From Symbiodinium natans (taxonomy: Eukaryota > Sar > Dinophyceae > Suessiales > Symbiodiniaceae): a DNA stretch of 64,000 bases. Location: positions 353,190 to 417,189 of the forward strand of contig CAJNDS010002250.1 of the NCBI GenBank assembly GCA_905221605.1. The letters are read 5' to 3'. How positions within the stretch are numbered: the stretch's first letter is position 1; every line of letters starts with the position of its first letter. Shown in pieces: positions 23,741-34,700 of this stretch. The position numbers were made by a program, and so were the translations under genes. Under the pieces are notes generated by a model. That model saw nothing but the letters and a program-made list of their open reading frames with translations. It was not told the DNA's origin and did no database searches.

Positions 23741-25808
23741 AGGTAACCAGGTAGTTTCAGGCAACACCACAAATTCTTCGATGATAAGGCCACGGTACAA
23801 AACAACAAGAGTATAGCATTGCACTTTACTATGCTCTGTTTCATGGCATCCTCCATGCCACACCTCTTGCTTACAGCTGTTTGGCAATGCCGGCCTTCAC
23901 AACTGAAAGCCCAAACATACACCTGTGCACGAACACTGGGCTGTCACGGGCGGATGCACGCTCGCAGGAACAAGCCTGGTTCCCCATGGCTCGAAAAGGA
24001 AGAAGAATAAATACAAAGGTTTTGGGGCAAGACACAACCAAGTAACACTGACTCAGCCTTTCAACGCTGTGGATCTCCGGCTGGGTTGAGCCTGGACGGC
24101 TACTTTCAGCAAGTGTAGCGAAAAAAAATCCACCGAGTGAATCTGGTCAGGATGAGAACCATGCATGGTCTAGTTATGTCTAGTTCACACGAACTAACAC
24201 TGCACCGACCAAACAGCCACCCACACGTGGCCACACTTTTGGGAACAACGACAGGCTGGGCGACCTTTGCTCCATGAATGTTGATTAACCTGGCGCCTAC
24301 ATGAAGTATGTATTCGGCAAGCTGTATAACTTCCAGCAAGAGGGGTAAAGACCTATCAATTGTGTTGTCACAACAAAAGATTTCGTAGCTGTCCTAATGG
24401 GTTACGACAACTGCACCAAGCTGAATGCTTCCACAGTCCATCATGCCAGTTCTTCGTCGGGCCCACATGTTTTGCCGAGCACACCTCAATTTATGAATGT
24501 GCTTGATGAACTGGTTCGCCGCAGCAGTGCACATACATACGCTGTGCTCAGAGCAGTGAGGTTTGAGGCAGCCATCAAGCATCATGGGATTCCTCTCACA
24601 ACCATGCTGAAGCACAGCATCAGAAGGAGGCTATCAAGCTTGACGCTGTTCTTACGATAAAGTTGATGAAAAGCATGACGGCAAGATGAGAATGCTGAGG
24701 CCCCGCCACCCAAGTCTCCTTTCATGCCATGGACCTACGTAGGTCCAGTGATACAAGGGAACCCCTCCGCGGTTCTAAGCTAGGAAGATGACCCCTCCCA
24801 TCCCCCCCATCCCCCCCCTCCCCTAAAAAAGGAAGAGGAGCAATGTGTGGAGGGGGTGCTGGGCAGGCTCTTTCACCCCCATCCTTGAGAGGCGAGTCTT
24901 GTGAGTATGACAAAAGGAGCCATCATGGGAGTGACCTCAGCATGCCTGTGACATGTCTGTGACATTCTCCCCTCCGACCGCTCCCAGGGCTGCAAGCTCC
25001 CAGGGCTGCAAAGATTCTGTGATTATCTTCCTATATGATTAGGTTGCTGATTACAAATTTGATATAATTTGAAGTTTCAAGCGCCAGATGTGTTACCATG
25101 CATTAGCTCCGAGCGATGTAGGCAATGCATGTTCAGAATTCGTTTGTTCTGCCTTATGAGTGCTCTGTCCTGGGCGAGGAGAATGCTGAATCCGCACGAG
25201 GAGTGGAAGTTCATCGCGCAGGCAAGTGCCGCTTCAAATGCAACATGGCATTCTCATCCAGCCAAGTACAGTACTGGCATCCAAACGGATGCGCAATAAA
25301 AACCCTGAACCCTAAACCATAAACCTAACCGACTGCCCCGCAAGAAGAGAGCGATGGGTGGCCACGTCATGAGCCTACTCCTCGACGCACGCTTTGGATT
25401 CTGGAAGCCCTCACGCTGAGCGACCCACCTGTGGCTTCCGCACCGAAGCTCTCAGCATTGGCCACTCACCTGAGCATAGAGAAGCCGCTCAAAAATTGCC
25501 TTTGAATATGGAACAACTGCAGATCCGAGTTAGATGCCTTCGGTGAAGGGGTCTGCGAGTGCCTGGCAGAAGAATGAGCGAGTCATGGCAACAGCCTTTC
25601 GGGATTTGCGCATCAAATGGCGCACGTCGAAAAACTCGGTGGTCGTGGCGTGTCCGTGCGGCACTTCAACCTTCTACGGCGACTGTCCGCAGCGGGGCCT
25701 TGAAAAGTGTTGAGATCATCCCGATGCTTCCAAGCATTAAGGGGTTCTCAAGCTATAAGGGGCCAGTTTTTTTAGGCCCTGTACATCTCGCTCAGAGGTC
25801 CTAGAGTC
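23741..25808. other. Intergenic, no recognisable gene
   Basis: No open frame with a recognisable motif was found. It contains a C-rich/CT stretch at 24790-24830 and a small CCCTAAA patch at about 25300. It separates two minus-strand genes, so it should hold the 3' end signals of the peroxidase gene and the upstream part of the ankyrin gene. Confidence 0.55.
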
Positions 25809-28800
25809 TTAGAGCGCTGAAGGCGCAGGGGCCTCAGTTAGCTCGTCAGCAGCATAGCCATTGGACACCATCTTCTCATATGCGTCGAAGAAGTCCGCCA
25901 GCCAGGAAGTCTGGTTGCCTGCAAACTCTTCGACAATGTCGCCCGTGATGGGGGTGATCTTATCCCAGCAGTATATGGGGCCTGTGATACCCCCTGTACA
26001 GCCTCGCGGCAACCCGTCATTGGCTAGAGTAATCGGATAGCGCAAACCGATGTCGCTGGCCAGCATCGATTCATGAATGCCTGCATCATCGAAGCTTTTC
26101 ACACATTCCGATTTGCAGAACTTCCCCTCTTCCAAGTTAGTGCAACATTTTTGGTGGTTCAGCCCACGTGCAATAACTGACGACTTGCTCCACCAACCAT
26201 CGCCAGGAGGGGCATCGCAAGGAGTGCAGGCCCTCTTCTTCTTCAGCACTTGCCATCGCCTCACCTGGCCCCCCCCAGCGCGCGGTTGATGCCACACCTC
26301 GGCAACCCATGACCCACCAGGATAGTTGCCATGGATGTCTTTGTAGTGGAGCCTCTTGCCGTTCACGGCAATGCCGGTTGGGGCCCAGTCATGCTTCAGG
26401 GAAAGGAGCCGGTAGTAACCGTTGTTGAACATCCTGTGGGAGAATTTCCAGTTATACTTGAAGCCGGCAATTTCCACATGGAAAGTTCCTATCGTGTGGG
26501 CACCCATGATTGCTACGACCTCCCGCTCGTTGAAATCAAAGTCTTTCTTGAAGTAGTCTGTGGTCTTCTTGGCATCTGCATGCGGATCAGGGTGGGATTC
26601 ACGCTTGCTCGTCATGTAGCCCCTCCTTTTGATTCCCTTCAGTGCAGGCTCGAAAGGCTCCGTAAACGGATGTCCGGAACAGTCTCGGCGGCCTGTCTTG
26701 AAGACGAAGCTCCGTGGTGCCGTAGCCCTGCAATCTGAATGATTCCAGCGAGTATTGAATTGACCATGAGCACCAAAGTGATCAGCATCACAAACCAGGT
26801 TGTTTATGTACATGGCGGCCTCCACAGCCACCATGCCTGCGAGGGCCCATAAATCTGCGCGAGACTTATTGGAGTTTTGCAGGGAGACATTCAGGAGAGG
26901 AGTACCGCGCGGGTAGTCTCTCCAGGTGTAGATGTGCTCGAGACACTCAGCAACGACGTAAAGTCCATTGTTGTGGCCGTCGTCAGCGTACACTGAGCGA
27001 CGACCGACTCCCCACCAATCCAGACAGCCGTCGCAGCCGCCAGTACCGTCTTTGTACTTCATGCAGTCATGGAAAGCAAGACGCAAGACCTTGGCAGGGT
27101 TCGGTTCATAGCGATGCGAGACTGCTATCGGGAAGTCAGCCTCTGCCATGGCTCTGCCGGGATCCAGCATCATGGTTTGGAGCTTTGCTTTCACAACTGC
27201 GACTTCCTGAGCTGTCCAGGCCGCACCAGGTTCACCAGGAACATAGGGTGTTGGTGGAGGCGATGGCGAAGGCGCGATTGCAGCCTCACCCGAACATCTT
27301 TCGAAGTTCCAGGACTGAAACGTTCCATTTGGGGACTGGGCACTAGAGGTTCCTGCAAGCCTGCAACTCCACCAAGATTGCTTGAAGCTGAGCTTGGACT
27401 GGGGATCTCCCCCTGAGCCGGAATTGCCCGCCCAGCGGCAGTAATCCCAGCACTGACCACAGCCCTGCACATCATACCAGCCTCTGTAGTTGTCAGGAAT
27501 ACCATCGGCAGAGCCTGAGAACGTGGTCGGCGGCAAGCAACCACGTTCTGCTGCCTGGGGGCCGTCGGCCATCTCCGGAAGGCTCTTGCATGTGGATGCC
27601 GAGAGGGGCCGATCGTTCAGGTCGAATTTCCTTCTCAGTTCGCTTTGCCCAAACGAGCCGCCTGGGTGAATCTCCTTGCCATCGGAGCGCAAGAGCTGGA
27701 TGTTCTCCCCCTTGCGATTTGTCCAGCCGAAAAAGTCTTTTCCGTGTTCGCCCAGGTCTCCAAAGCGAAAGTCGCCAATCTGGATGAAGCGGTCCCCGAA
27801 GCGGATGCCCTCAGCTTCGCCCACCGATCTGTCAAAGGTCGACCACGACGGGAGGTTCCCCAAGTGAAAAGTGGCGTCTTGCCTCCAGACGCACGACACC
27901 CCACCATCCTCATGAGCCATAGAGAGGTGCTTCTCATCGACGGCGCCTATTCGCCACTTGCCAATTTGAATGAACTGGAAGCCAAACTTGATGTCCTTCG
28001 CTTCCCACCTGGAGCGGGACCAGCTGTTCCAGTCCTGCGAACCCAATCCACTGTGCACCGTCCCGTCTTTCCTGAAGATGACTGACGTGAGCTGGTTGGC
28101 GTGCGAGATGCTCAAGTGGCTGCCATCCATGTCTGCCAGCCGCCAGTCCCCCAGCTGTATGAAGCGATCACCCATGACGATGGTGGAGCAGTTGGGCGCT
28201 ACTGAGGTGTTGAAGCTGCCCTCCGTGTGGCTGGTGCCCTCGGTGCTGCCCTCCGCGGGGCTGTTGCCCTCGGCGCTGCCCTCCGTGGGGCTGTTGCCCT
28301 CAGAGCTGCCCTCCGCCATCTCCGGAAGGCTTTTGCATGTGGATGCCGAGAGGGGCCGATCGTTCAGGTCGAATTTCCTTCTCAGTTCGCTTTGCGCAAT
28401 CGAGCCGCCGCCTGCGTGAAACTCCTTGCCATCGGAGCGTAAGAGCTGGATGTTCTCCCCCTTGCTGTTTGTCCAGCCAAACCAGCGCTGTCCTTGTTCG
28501 CCCAAGTCTCCAAAGCGAAAGTCGCCAATCTGGATGAAGCGGTCCCCGAAGCGGATGCCCTCAGCTTCGCCCACCGATCGGTCAAAGGTCGACCACGACG
28601 GGAGGTTCCCAAAGTGAAAAGTGGCGTCTTGCCTCCAGACGCACGACACCCCACCATCCTCATGGGCCATGGAGAGGTGCTTCTCATCGACGGCGCCTAT
28701 TCGCCACTTGCCAATTTGAATGAACTGGAAGCCAAATTTGATGCCCTTCGCTTCCCCTGTCGAGCGGGACCAGCTGTTCCAGTCCTGCGAACCCCATCCA

Positions 28801-29165
28801 CTGTGCACCGTCCCATCTCTCCTGAAGATGACTGAAGTTTTTTTGTTGGCGTGCGAGATGCTGAAGTGCTTGCCATCCATGTCCGCCAGCCGCCAGTCCC
28901 CCAGCTGTATGAATCGATCACCCATGACGATGGTGGAGCAGTTGGGCGGTGTCACCTGCTCAGCGGCCTCAGAAGCCTCCGAACCCGAAGCCACCAGGGA
29001 CACCGGTGGGGTTGTGGGCTCTTGCACCTCGGCGAACTCCGAAACCTGCTTTTCCAGGGCCTGGGCATGGGCTCCACGTTGAAGCAAGCATGCTTGTGAG
29101 CCGTTCGAAGCAGCCGAAGCCACCACAAGGAAAGCATGAAGAAGCACAGCGTAGACTGCGCTCAT
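25809..29165 (-). CDS. Secreted haem peroxidase with duplicated N-terminal repeat domain
   Basis: A single 1118-codon open frame. I start at ATG 29165 because it begins a hydrophobic signal peptide (MSAVYAVLLHAFLVVASA), although the frame stays open upstream. Residues 76-275 and 326-524 are near-identical 250-residue-spaced copies, each with three sub-repeats of pattern G-D-R-F-I-Q-(L/I)-G-D-W-R. An E-G-S-rich linker lies between them. A Cys-rich segment follows at about 543-625 (GWYDVQGCGQCWDYCRWAG). The peroxidase domain, about 650-1080, has the distal R695/H699 motif (RLAFHDC), then GGCDGC, and the proximal histidine H890 (VVAIMGAHTIGTFH), as in the plant/fungal class I-II superfamily. Further Cys residues in the C-terminal third fit an oxidising compartment. 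Likely an extracellular or secretory-pathway peroxidase anchored or targeted by the repeat region; the substrate is unknown. The lack of introns contrasts with the neighbouring genes and is compatible with retroposition. Confidence 0.88.
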   Translation of the reverse strand: MSAVYAVLLHAFLVVASAASNGSQACLLQRGAHAQALEKQVSEFAEVQEPTTPPVSLVASGSEASEAAEQVTPPNCSTIVMGDRFIQLGDWRLADMDGKHFSISHANKKTSVIFRRDGTVHSGWGSQDWNSWSRSTGEAKGIKFGFQFIQIGKWRIGAVDEKHLSMAHEDGGVSCVWRQDATFHFGNLPSWSTFDRSVGEAEGIRFGDRFIQIGDFRFGDLGEQGQRWFGWTNSKGENIQLLRSDGKEFHAGGGSIAQSELRRKFDLNDRPLSASTCKSLPEMAEGSSEGNSPTEGSAEGNSPAEGSTEGTSHTEGSFNTSVAPNCSTIVMGDRFIQLGDWRLADMDGSHLSISHANQLTSVIFRKDGTVHSGLGSQDWNSWSRSRWEAKDIKFGFQFIQIGKWRIGAVDEKHLSMAHEDGGVSCVWRQDATFHLGNLPSWSTFDRSVGEAEGIRFGDRFIQIGDFRFGDLGEHGKDFFGWTNRKGENIQLLRSDGKEIHPGGSFGQSELRRKFDLNDRPLSASTCKSLPEMADGPQAAERGCLPPTTFSGSADGIPDNYRGWYDVQGCGQCWDYCRWAGNSGSGGDPQSKLSFKQSWWSCRLAGTSSAQSPNGTFQSWNFERCSGEAAIAPSPSPPPTPYVPGEPGAAWTAQEVAVVKAKLQTMMLDPGRAMAEADFPIAVSHRYEPNPAKVLRLAFHDCMKYKDGTGGCDGCLDWWGVGRRSVYADDGHNNGLYVVAECLEHIYTWRDYPRGTPLLNVSLQNSNKSRADLWALAGMVAVEAAMYINNLVCDADHFGAHGQFNTRWNHSDCRATAPRSFVFKTGRRDCSGHPFTEPFEPALKGIKRRGYMTSKRESHPDPHADAKKTTDYFKKDFDFNEREVVAIMGAHTIGTFHVEIAGFKYNWKFSHRMFNNGYYRLLSLKHDWAPTGIAVNGKRLHYKDIHGNYPGGSWVAEVWHQPRAGGGQVRRWQVLKKKRACTPCDAPPGDGWWSKSSVIARGLNHQKCCTNLEEGKFCKSECVKSFDDAGIHESMLASDIGLRYPITLANDGLPRGCTGGITGPIYCWDKITPITGDIVEEFAGNQTSWLADFFDAYEKMVSNGYAADELTEAPAPSAL

Positions 29166-29595
29166 GGTAAAAGAGAAGGAAAGTTTATACTGCGTACGCA
29201 CTACGCTTGGGCTTGAAGGCCGGCGGTGTGAGAATGCTTGCCAGGCACAAAGCATGTTCAAATCGCGCAACTCGAGTAGCTCCGGACTGAGGCCCCCGAC
29301 GGCTACACCATCCAGCACCAGCACAACCTGCTTCTTCAGAAGTGTCTGGTTTTGGCAAAAGATGCATAAATTCATGTTGCAGCAATGAACAAGGGGACCT
29401 GTCCAGATTTGAACAAACCTATGTGCGGAAACACACAAACCCTTTTCCCACAGCCCCCCCCCCCCCCCAAACTGCAAACGGCCCCAATGCCCCCTTCCCT
29501 CAGGCTCCACCCCCAAGTGTTGCGTACCCCAGGGCAGAAACCCAGCAGAAGTCATGCGCTGCCATCGGCTAACTCCTTCTGGAAATTCCACCCCT

Positions 29596-29853
29596 AAACC
29601 TTGTAACCCTAAACCCTACACCCTACACCCTAAAACCCGAAAACCCTAAACCCTAAACCCATGTCCACGTGGCTTAAAATCATCAAATCTGCCAGCCGAT
29701 CTGCTTTCTAAGGGACGAAGCGACAACGCGAGGAACATCCTTTGGAGGACTTGGGGGGCTTGGGCGCTTCAAGGTTTAAAGTTTAGGGTTTAGGGTTTGG
29801 GTTTAGGGCTTAGGGTTTAGAGTTTAGGGTTTAGGGTTTAGAGTTTAGGGTTT
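29596..29853. repeat. Divergent telomere-like patches
   Basis: CCCTAAA-type units at 29601-29661 (C-rich on plus) and TTTAGGG-type units at 29775-29853 (G-rich on plus), separated by about 110 bp of unique DNA, upstream of the peroxidase gene. Confidence 0.85.
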
Positions 29854-30299
29854 CAACTCGCTTTTGTTGCTGTGAGATGTGTGGGATGATGGGGGAAAAG
29901 CTGCTCCCGCTGTCCAACATTGGGTACATCGCCAACATCTTCGCTTCGACATTTGGCTGAGAGGCATCTAGAACAAGCAGACTTCCCATGGAGGAACAAG
30001 GCACAAGGCTGTGGAACTGCTTTTTCGTCTTTTGGTGAGCCCGCGATACACAGTAATAACAATAGAGTACAGTGAGTAAATACACAGTAAATTAAAAAAA
30101 TGAAATCGCGCGTTCTTTCACGCCTTGCATAATATTTGTTACACTTGGATTTCTTGCCTAACGGCAAAATGGGGGTGCGAAGCACTCTCCCGCTTTGTTT
30201 ACTGGGAAACCTTTCACTCACAGTTTGGATCCAATCTGAAGTTTCAACCTAAACTCCAAACTCTGAAACCCCAACACTACACGTTCCATTTCTACGACG

Positions 30300-31026
<727 letters not shown>

Positions 31027-31226
31027 GGGTTGCGCGCCTCAGGGCGCCTGGTGCTTTGGGGTGTGTGAGGTGCTGGAAAGCATGGTTTTTGCGATGTATT
31101 TGGACATGTGTGTAAAAAGTCTCAAAACGCGAAGATCGCGTCAACTAATTTTAAGCCCGAAATCGAAGCCCGAAACGCGAAACCCGACAAAAAACCCTCA
31201 ACCCTAAACCCTAAACCGTAAAACCT

Positions 31227-31396
31227 AGGTCAAAAGGACTTTTGGGCTTGCACTTGAGGGTTTGGGGTTGAGGCTGTACTTTTGGGCTTTTTCTATGGGG
31301 TTTGGGGTTTAGGGTGTAAGGTCAAAGGACTTTTGGGCTTGCACTTGAGGGTTTGGGGTTGAGGGTGTACTTTTGGGCTTTTTCTATGGGGTTTGG
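31227..31396. repeat. About 92-bp direct tandem duplication
   Basis: Two copies (31227 and 31319 onward) of a unit beginning ggtcaaaggacttttgggc and ending with tttttctatggggtttgg. Both contain telomere-like words. Confidence 0.85.
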
Positions 31397-31510
31397 AATT
31401 GTCTGAAACACTCGCAAGAGTATTGCCACCTACAAGGATGGACTGTTTCATTGGCAGCGGCACGAGAGACGTCATGGCTCAGTGAGGGAAATTCACGGGG
31501 TTGGACGTAC

Positions 31511-31578
31511 CCAACCCCCCCCCCCCTCCCCCCCCCCCCCCCCCCCGTGGCTGAGCAAAATAGGGTCTATTTAGAAGC
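31511..31578. repeat. C-tract plus GGGTCTATTTAGAAGC arm, left border of the repeat island
   Basis: C runs (31511-31545) are followed by tgagcaaaatagggtctatt and agaagc (arm 31563-31578). The same arm, with the matching tgagcaaaa flank, occurs in the opposite orientation at 42320-42350 next to another C-rich tract. Confidence 0.7.
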
Positions 31579-31799
31579 TACCGCCTGGGATTATTAATCA
31601 ATTTTAGCATATCCAAGACAACCCAGCTACTTCTCCAACAACGTCTCACGCATATGCGCACTTAGACAACTCATTTCGGACTGATAAATGTTTTGGCTCT
31701 TGCAATCTCAGACCCTAAGCCCGGAACCCTGACCACAAATTCGTACACTCTAAAACCCTACACAAGAAACTCTATACCGTATTTCCTAAACTCTAACTC

Positions 31800-34700
31800 C
31801 TAAACCCAGAATCTAGAAAGAAAAGGAGGAAAAAGAAAGAATCATGTGCAGACGTTCCTGTGTTCCTATCTTCGGAGTTCTTCTATTCCTATCTCTGCTG
31901 ATTTTTCAGAATGGAAGGAGGGCTTCATTTTCCCTCTCACTTTTCCTTTCACTTTTCTTTTCTCACTCCAAGCAGAAGGGAGAAGACAAGGGAGAGAGGT
32001 GAGAGATAGAGAGCCCCTTACAGCTCAATAAATAGAAAGGTGACCAAAATGGATGAAAAGATCGCCTGCTTTCATTTCTAAACGGCCTGTCCCCGCCTTC
32101 TTTTCTTTGCACAGTGCAGACATAAATAAACACGAAAGAAGAAAGAGGGCCTTTCCCTACTATTTCCTTCGCTATCCTGGAATCCTGGTTCGGAAAAGAA
32201 AGGAACAGCTACCAGCCCCCCTCCCGACTTTCATCTTTCCATTTCTTTTGTTTCGTCACGCTCAAACGGACAGAAGAAGGGCGGCCTCTAGTGTTTCCTC
32301 GCCTCCTTCTGCACTGTTATAACTTCCTTTCTTTTCTCTTCTGTTGCTTTGTGTGACAGGTGCGGGGGCATTTCTTTCACTTTTCCCATCGAAGAAAGGC
32401 TCCCTTCCTATCCGCATATTTTCTTTTCTCTTCCTTCCGAAAAAGACTATAAGAGGCAGGGATAAACAGAATGAAAGAGGAGTCTCCTTTTGCTTTCCGA
32501 CTACCTTCTCACCACAAAAAGGAACCCTTCTCTTTCTTCCCTTGACTTTCTTTTATCTTGTTTGCATTCTACGTTTCCCACTAAGAAAATGAGACAATGA
32601 TGAAGATAAGTGAAGAAAGATCACCTGCCTGCACGCAGGTTCTCGGGAGCTTGTCTCGACCGGGCTGTCCCTCCTTTCCCCGCACGTCCCTTCGCTTGTC
32701 CCCATTGATCTCTCGCGTCTCTTCCCTTTGCACTCTCTCGCCTCTGGCCCGCCTTCCATGCTGAAAATGCTGAAGAGATACGAAAAGAAGAGCTCATGAT
32801 TCTTTCTCATTTCTTCTTCTTTATCATTCCCATATGAGTAAAGAAGAAAGATTAGGAGAGAGAGCCCTGCGGCAATTCCTGTTTTGGGCGGAAGAAAAGA
32901 AACAAAGAGATAATAAGAGAGAAGAACGAATAAGAAGGTGCCGGGAACGAAGATGGAAACTGCTCCTTCACCCTGGTCTATCGCTTCCTTTTCGAATTTT
33001 TTCGGAAGGAAGATCGAAGAAGATAGTGGGAAAAAAGGAGTGAAGTGCCCGTAGAAGGGAGAAAGTGAAAGGGATGCCCCCGCAACTTTCATATTTTGAT
33101 AAGAATGCAAGCGCCAGCAGAGAAGAAAGGAAGAGAGAATAACGAGGAAAGAGCGGAAACCGAGGAGATTAGGAGCCAGGTTTCCCTGATTGATTCTCGT
33201 CACTTTTCTCTGTTTTGGGAAGGTAAAGGGCTTTATATCTCCCACCTCTCTCCCTTGTCTTTTTGGTTGGAGTGAGAAAATATAAAGAAAAGCGAAAGGA
33301 AAAGTGAGAGGGAGAAAGAAGCCCTCCTTCCATTCTGAAAAATCTACCGATTTAGAGACAGGAATAGGGGACAATATGGAAATGATTCTTTCTTATTTCT
33401 TCACGTTGTAAGAGACAAAAGAAAAGTGAAAGGAAAAGTGAGAAGGAGAAAGGACGCAGAGATAGGAATAGAAACACTCAGAAGAGACACAGTCTCAGAC
33501 AAGATAATTTGCTGACTTGTGATTGCGTGGCTGCCTTGGCAAGAGTTGTTGCTGGAATGGCTTTTGGGAAGAAAGTCGGAGGTGCACTTTTCGATCCAGG
33601 CGTGTTTCGCGAGCCGCAGCTTCTGGCCTCCTCTTGCTTGGGCGTGGCCAAGCGCCAGGGAGCAGAAATGCTGCGTTTTTCAAGTTTCAAATTCGTTTCT
33701 GTAGTTTCAGACTAGTTGCAAAATAGTTTCAAAATCCAGTTGCAAAATCGTTGTTAAGGGGAAACTGCGTTTTTCTACGCGCAATTGCAAAACATGCAGA
33801 AGTTCTGGTTTTCAACAAGCGCGGACAGAAATTGCAGCTCCTCCTTAACAGCGATATTTCAACTGGATTTTGAAACTAGTTTGAAACTGACTTGAGACTA
33901 ATTTGAAACTATGGAAACGATTTTGAAACTCGAAACACTACCATATTCCGGACTTTCTGCCCCCCTCCTGGCCCCTCACATATGGCCCTCACGCACGGGA
34001 AGTTGACTTTGGTCAGGCGTGACTAGAGACCAGAGCTTCCGAAAGCTTGCCAATCTCCGGACAGTAGGAATAGAGGAATGTGTGGAAATGATTCTTTCCT
34101 AGTTCTTCATCTTCTTTCTCCTTTCCCTATGTATGAGAAAAGAAGACAGACAAGGAGAGAGCCCCCTGCAATTAGGAATTTCCCCAGAAGAGAAAGCGAA
34201 AGGGATGCCCCCGCAACTTTCACGTTTTTGAGAAGAATGTAAGCACCAAAAGAGAAGAGAAAGGAAAAGAGAATAGCGAGGAAAGAGGCAAGGAAACACA
34301 GGAGGCAGCCCCTCCGCTTGCTTCTTGAATGAAAAAGACATCGGAGAAATGGAAACATGAAATTGAGAGGGAAGTTGCGCTTTTCCTTGCTGAAGAACAA
34401 AGCAATTCCAAAGAACATGGAAAGCACAAGGAATGTACTGGGAAAGGTAGGGAAAGGGATTCTTCCCCTGACTTTTTTGCTTTCCTTCAATCTGCGATGT
34501 AAAGGGAAAGATGCAGCGGACAGGTCTGAAAATACAGGCAGGTGATCTTTTTTCCTTATTGTCATCATTGTCTCTTTTTCTCAGTGGGAAACGTCTCATT
34601 TTCTCAGCGGGAAACGTAAAGTGCAAAAAGATAAAAGAAAGAAAGTAGGGAAGAGTTGGAAGGTTCCTTTTTGTGGTGAGAAGGTAGTCGGAAAGCAACA

